From the NCBI GenBank assembly GCA_031261005.1, contig JAISKF010000010.1, positions 1 through 60,306 on the forward strand: a DNA stretch of 60,306 nucleotides, read 5' to 3'. The translations under genes were made by a program, and so were the position numbers. The DNA is from Enterobacteriaceae bacterium (GTDB lineage: Bacteria; Pseudomonadota; Gammaproteobacteria; Enterobacterales; Enterobacteriaceae). The notes beneath the pieces were generated by a model. That model saw only the letters and a list, made by a program, of their open reading frames with translations, was not told where the DNA came from and did no database searches. This document shows positions 57,391 to 60,306 of the stretch, piece after piece (position 1 is the stretch's first letter; each line of letters opens with the position of its first letter).

Positions 57391-57529
57391 TCTCAGGTCT
57401 GTGGGTCAGAAAATAGTAAAAATAATAGATTGATAATAAAGAATAATCCGTAGAGGCGGTAATCTGTCTCCCCTACGGAAATGATATGATTATTTGAAAT
57501 TTATTGTAATAATTCCAAAATTCAGGTTA
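57388..57529 (+). repeat. palindromic MITE-like element, copy H (both ends present)
   Basis: 142 bp: left end taatctcaggtctgtgggtcag (its first bases are the luxR stop), AT arm, decayed palindrome gtagaggcggtaatctgtctcccctac, the shared right arm attatttgaaatttattgtaataat, and right end aattccaaaattcaggtta, the inverse of the left-end consensus. It occupies the whole gap between the luxR and kduD stops. Confidence 0.78.
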
Positions 57530-57535
57530 ATCAAA

Positions 57536-58297
57536 TTAACGCGCTAACCAACCGCCATCAACCGCAATAGTATAACCATTGATATAGTCAGATGCCGGAG
57601 AAGCTAAGAATACCGCAGGTCCCATCAAATCATCTGGTAATCCCCAACGACCGGCTGGAATACGTTCGAGGATCTCAGCATTGCGGTTTTCATCAGCACG
57701 CAATTGCTGCGTATTGTTGGTCGCCATATAGCCCGGTGCAATCGCATTTACGTTGATGCCGTGTTTCGCCCATTCATTTGCCAGCAAACGAGTAACACCC
57801 ATCACCGCGCTTTTTGACGCAGTATATGATGGCACGCGGATACCGCCTTGATAAGACAACATCGACGCAATATTGATGATCTTCCCGCCATTTCCCTGCT
57901 TAATAAATTGACGTGCTACCGCTTGAGACATGAAGAACACGGTTTTAATGTTGACATTCATCACATCGTCCCAGTTCTTTTCTGTGAAATCGATAGCATC
58001 TTCACGGCGAATAATACCGGCGTTATTCACTAAAATGTCGATTCTACCGTATTCCGCCAGCGTTTTTTCTAACAGTTCAGGAATACATTCAATACTGCTT
58101 AAATCGGCGGACAGACTAAGAAAACGACGACCTGACGATTTCACTTTCTCCATCGTTTCGGTAGGTTCAGTCATATTCACACCGACAATATCACAGCCAG
58201 CTTGCGCCAGCCCGATCGCCATACCCTGACCTAAACCGGTATTACAACCTGTTACCAGCGCTACTTTACCTTTTAAATTAAAGCTGTCTAAAATCAT
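57536..58297 (-). CDS. kduD: 2-dehydro-3-deoxy-D-gluconate 5-dehydrogenase KduD
   Basis: NAD-dependent reduction of 2,5-diketo-3-deoxygluconate to 2-keto-3-deoxygluconate in pectin/uronate breakdown. The ATG at 58297 (AAGGGAG upstream) gives 253 residues, the E. coli length. Short-chain dehydrogenase features: GCNTGLGQGMAIGLA (cofactor loop, about 16-30), NNAG near 92, catalytic Ser in NIASMLSYQGG and Tyr-Lys in YTASKSA. kduI-kduD are one operon, 109 bp apart. A hairpin GGGCGA/TCGCCC lies in the gap at 58333-58354. Confidence 0.97.
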   Translation of the reverse strand: MILDSFNLKGKVALVTGCNTGLGQGMAIGLAQAGCDIVGVNMTEPTETMEKVKSSGRRFLSLSADLSSIECIPELLEKTLAEYGRIDILVNNAGIIRREDAIDFTEKNWDDVMNVNIKTVFFMSQAVARQFIKQGNGGKIINIASMLSYQGGIRVPSYTASKSAVMGVTRLLANEWAKHGINVNAIAPGYMATNNTQQLRADENRNAEILERIPAGRWGLPDDLMGPAVFLASPASDYINGYTIAVDGGWLAR

Positions 58298-58406
58298 GGT
58301 TTTCTCCCTTATGTCATATCGCTGACAGAAACGGGCGATCATTATTAGTCGCCCAACATAAAATTAATTAAATATACTTATCATCTTGAAAACTATCGGA
58401 TATAAA

Positions 58407-59243
58407 TCAACGAATCTCACTAACTTTTACATGATCCATATCGTCAAACACTTGGTTTTCACCGACCATACCCCAGATAAAGGTATAACTTTTCGTGCCA
58501 ACACCAGAATGAATTGACCAGCTTGGTGAAATCACCGATTGCTCGTTATGCACCAGAATATGACGGGTTTCCTGCGGCTGCCCCATCATGTGGAATACCG
58601 CGGTTTCATCGTCCATATCAAAATAGAAATAGACTTCCATACGACGTTCATGGGTGTGCGTTGGCATGGTGTTCCATAAATTTCCTTCCGCCAATTGCGT
58701 CATACCCATCGTTAACTGGCAAGTCGGCAGCACATCAGGAATGATGTACTTGTTGATAGTCCGCAGATTACTGGTTTCCGGACTGCCGATAGTTTGCGGT
58801 GAAACTTCTGCACGGGTAATCACTTTCGTTGGATAAGTCAGATGTGCTGGCGCACTGTTGTAATAGAACTTAGCGGGTTTCGCAGCATCAACACTGCTGA
58901 AAATCACTTCTTTTGCCCCTTTGCCGACGTACAACGCTTCTTTGTTGCCAACGTCATAACGCTGACCATCAACGGTGACAACACCAGCTCCGCCGATATT
59001 GATCATGCCCAGTTCGCGGCGCTCCAGAAAATAGCTAACGCCTAATTGTTTACCCACTTCAGCACCGATCGTCACCGTTTTCTTTACTGGCATAATACCG
59101 CCAACGATGATGCGATCGATGTGGCTATAGGTCATGGTGTATTGATCCGCTTCAAAGATTTTTTCAATCAAGAATTCGCGGCGCAGTTCAGTGGTATCCA
59201 GCCTTTTGGCGTGTTCACTATGAATGCTTTGTCGGACTTGCAT
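58407..59243 (-). CDS. kduI: 5-dehydro-4-deoxy-D-glucuronate isomerase KduI
   Basis: Isomerises 5-keto-4-deoxyuronate to 2,5-diketo-3-deoxygluconate, the step before KduD. 278 residues, same as E. coli. Cupin fold: [17 protein letters not shown] start, zinc ligands in [15 protein letters not shown] (two His and a Glu) and His in [10 protein letters not shown]. Upstream is a small periplasmic protein gene with a terminator between, so kduID has its own promoter, but no KdgR site was identified by eye. Confidence 0.97.
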   Translation of the reverse strand: MQVRQSIHSEHAKRLDTTELRREFLIEKIFEADQYTMTYSHIDRIIVGGIMPVKKTVTIGAEVGKQLGVSYFLERRELGMINIGGAGVVTVDGQRYDVGNKEALYVGKGAKEVIFSSVDAAKPAKFYYNSAPAHLTYPTKVITRAEVSPQTIGSPETSNLRTINKYIIPDVLPTCQLTMGMTQLAEGNLWNTMPTHTHERRMEVYFYFDMDDETAVFHMMGQPQETRHILVHNEQSVISPSWSIHSGVGTKSYTFIWGMVGENQVFDDMDHVKVSEIR

Positions 59244-59301
59244 ATCAGATCCTCTTTATCCCGCATTGCAAAAGCTATGGGATAGTTAACAAAATAAATA
59301 A

Positions 59302-59353
59302 TAAAAAAACTCAACCACTGCCATATTCTCAGCGAGAAAACGGCAGTGGTTGA
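59302..59353 (-). terminator. terminator of the periplasmic NTF2-like gene
   Basis: On the minus strand: TCAACCACTGCC, a 19-nt loop, GGCAGTGGTTGA, then GTTTTTTT. A 12-bp perfect stem, 9 bp after the stop. Confidence 0.92.
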
Positions 59354-59361
59354 TATGACTT

Positions 59362-59805
59362 TTATTGCGGCTGCGGCAGTTTATATGCCTGACGAGCAAG
59401 CAGTTTCCATGCACCTGCGTTATCTTTTTTCCAGACCTGCATCACCCCGATTTTTACTTCACCAGGTTTGCCGCTATCGATTGTTTTGGCTTCAAAGATA
59501 TGCCGTGCGATAGCAACATCACCATCGATCGTGACGCTCTGGTCGTTGAAATCCAGCGTTTTAAAACCGGATTTCCCTGTAACGATTGCATCAACAAATT
59601 CTGCATTATTCTCAATCTTACCGCCGGAATGACCATAGCTAAGATTTGGCGCACCAACTTTTTCCAGATCAGCTTTATTAGCACTTAACATCGCCAGACG
59701 CATTGATTCAACGGCATCATTTACCGCCTTAACGTCGGCACTTTGGGCAAAACAAGTTCCGCTTAATACCAGTGAAAACAACGCTGCGCTTAATAACTTT
59801 TTCAT
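59362..59805 (-). CDS. small periplasmic NTF2-like (SnoaL/DUF4440 type) protein
   Basis: A 147-residue protein with a signal peptide (LLSAALFSLVLSGTCFA|QS), so about 127 residues mature in the periplasm. The cone-fold pattern fits: an N-terminal helix (VNDAVESMRLAMLSANKADLEK), NLSYGHSGG, then beta strands ending VMQVWKKDNAGAWKLLARQAY. Such proteins bind or isomerise small molecules, but the family is too broad to name a function. Between kdgT and kduI on the same strand, with its own terminator, so a role tied to pectin breakdown products is a guess from position. GGAGAGAAAG precedes the ATG. Confidence 0.85.
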   Translation of the reverse strand: MKKLLSAALFSLVLSGTCFAQSADVKAVNDAVESMRLAMLSANKADLEKVGAPNLSYGHSGGKIENNAEFVDAIVTGKSGFKTLDFNDQSVTIDGDVAIARHIFEAKTIDSGKPGEVKIGVMQVWKKDNAGAWKLLARQAYKLPQPQ

Positions 59806-59844
59806 GCTTTCTCTCCTGTTGATTGAATTTGTGCTACCCGATAC

Positions 59845-59898
59845 TTAGGTTTCATTAAGTTCTAAGGTTTCATCAAGTTCTTAGGCTTCATCAAGTTC
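59845..59898 (-). repeat. three 18-bp tandem repeats at the 3' end of kdgT
   Basis: On the minus strand: GAACTTGATGAAGCCTAA (the last codons and stop of kdgT), then GAACTTGATGAAACCTTA and GAACTTAATGAAACCTAA. All units are exactly 18 bp and in frame with each other. The stop in unit 1 ends the protein at ELDEA; the following units would add ELDETLELNET if it were read through. Confidence 0.88.
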
Positions 59899-60306
59899 GG
59901 GATTAATTTCTTCAACTGCCTGCAAATTTTTCGCACCCATCTTTTTAGACCACATCGCCGTAATAATCGGCACGAGAACAGACGTTACGATAACAGACGT
60001 TGCCACTAACGCGGTTGCGGCTGGCGCAACCGGTTTGAACTGCGGCAACATTTCACCGATCAGCACAGGCGTTGCGACTGCCGCACCCGCGGTACTTGAT
60101 GCCGCGACACCCGCCGTACCGTTCCCGCCGCCGATAAATTTATCCGCAATAATCAATGGAATACCGGTGATGATGATAACCGCAACGCCCATAAAGATAC
60201 CCAGCATACCCGTATCCCTAATCACACCCAGATTGATCGTGTTACCCAATGCAAAGGCAAAGAATGGGATTAACGTATGCACCGCGCTGCTAAATAAACC
60301 GCGCAA
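59881..60306 (-). CDS. kdgT: 2-keto-3-deoxygluconate permease KdgT (3' part)
   Basis: Proton-driven import of 2-keto-3-deoxygluconate, the product of the KduI-KduD pathway. Only the last 141 or so residues lie in the window; the gene continues beyond 60306. Membrane segments: [38 protein letters not shown] and [20 protein letters not shown], with conserved [20 protein letters not shown] between. These match the C-terminal half of E. coli KdgT. Together with kduI and kduD it makes a pectin/uronate module, normally under KdgR. Confidence 0.95.
   Translation of the reverse strand: MRGLFSSAVHTLIPFFAFALGNTINLGVIRDTGMLGIFMGVAVIIITGIPLIIADKFIGGGNGTAGVAASSTAGAAVATPVLIGEMLPQFKPVAPAATALVATSVIVTSVLVPIITAMWSKKMGAKNLQAVEEINPELDEA

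Overview
The window is a gammaproteobacterial chromosome segment, order Enterobacterales. Nearly every core gene reads as a close relative of its Escherichia coli counterpart: MutT, GuaC, AmpD, AroP, the pyruvate dehydrogenase complex, TktA, Pgk, FbaA, RecA, AlaS, CsrA, PssA and the YbhGFSR exporter. The blocks are joined in an order unlike E. coli, several expected neighbours are absent (nadC, ampE, epd, pat, cecR), and intergenic DNA is AT-rich. A Budviciaceae-like genus such as Pragia, Budvicia or Limnobaculum is a guess from general character, not a demonstrated identity. No CRISPR array, prophage, intact insertion sequence or integron was seen.

Layout. 1-8.0 kb: mutT, then yacG-zapD-coaE-pilD on the minus strand, guaC, and the hofC-hofB-ppdD type IV pilus genes. 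8.3-18 kb: ampD, aroP, and pdhR-aceE-aceF-lpd with a PdhR operator. 18-21.5 kb: an AspT-family exchanger with glutamate decarboxylase, a likely acid-resistance pair. 22.5-26.5 kb: a 1,319-residue autotransporter. 26.6-31 kb: a three-subunit periplasmic FAD/Fe-S/cytochrome c dehydrogenase and a flavin reductase. 31.4-37.7 kb: loiP, tktA, pgk and fbaA. 38-40.5 kb: a general porin and mltB. 40.7-46.9 kb: pncC, recA (LexA-controlled), recX, alaS, csrA, one tRNA-Ser and three identical tRNA-Arg genes. 47-51 kb: pssA, tapT, trxC and yfiF. 51-56 kb: the ybhGFSR ABC exporter. 56.7-60.3 kb: a LuxR-type regulator with no adjacent synthase, then kduD, kduI, a small periplasmic protein and the 3' part of kdgT, for pectin and uronate breakdown.

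The strongest unexplained signal is a family of short intergenic elements. At least eight copies carry a GC-rich palindrome of the form GGGCGGCA-n3-TGCCGCCC after an AT-rich arm. The longer copies have matching inverted ends, so they look like a MITE. Six of the eight lie exactly between convergent genes, three begin at the stop codon of the upstream gene, and one hairpin contains the stop codon of ybhR. They may act as two-way transcription terminators. Other items of interest are the gadB/AspT pairing, a perfect Cra operator upstream of pgk where epd is missing, a 14-bp inverted repeat in the pdhR-aceE gap, a Fur-box-like site before the porin, and in-frame 18-bp tandem repeats at the end of kdgT.
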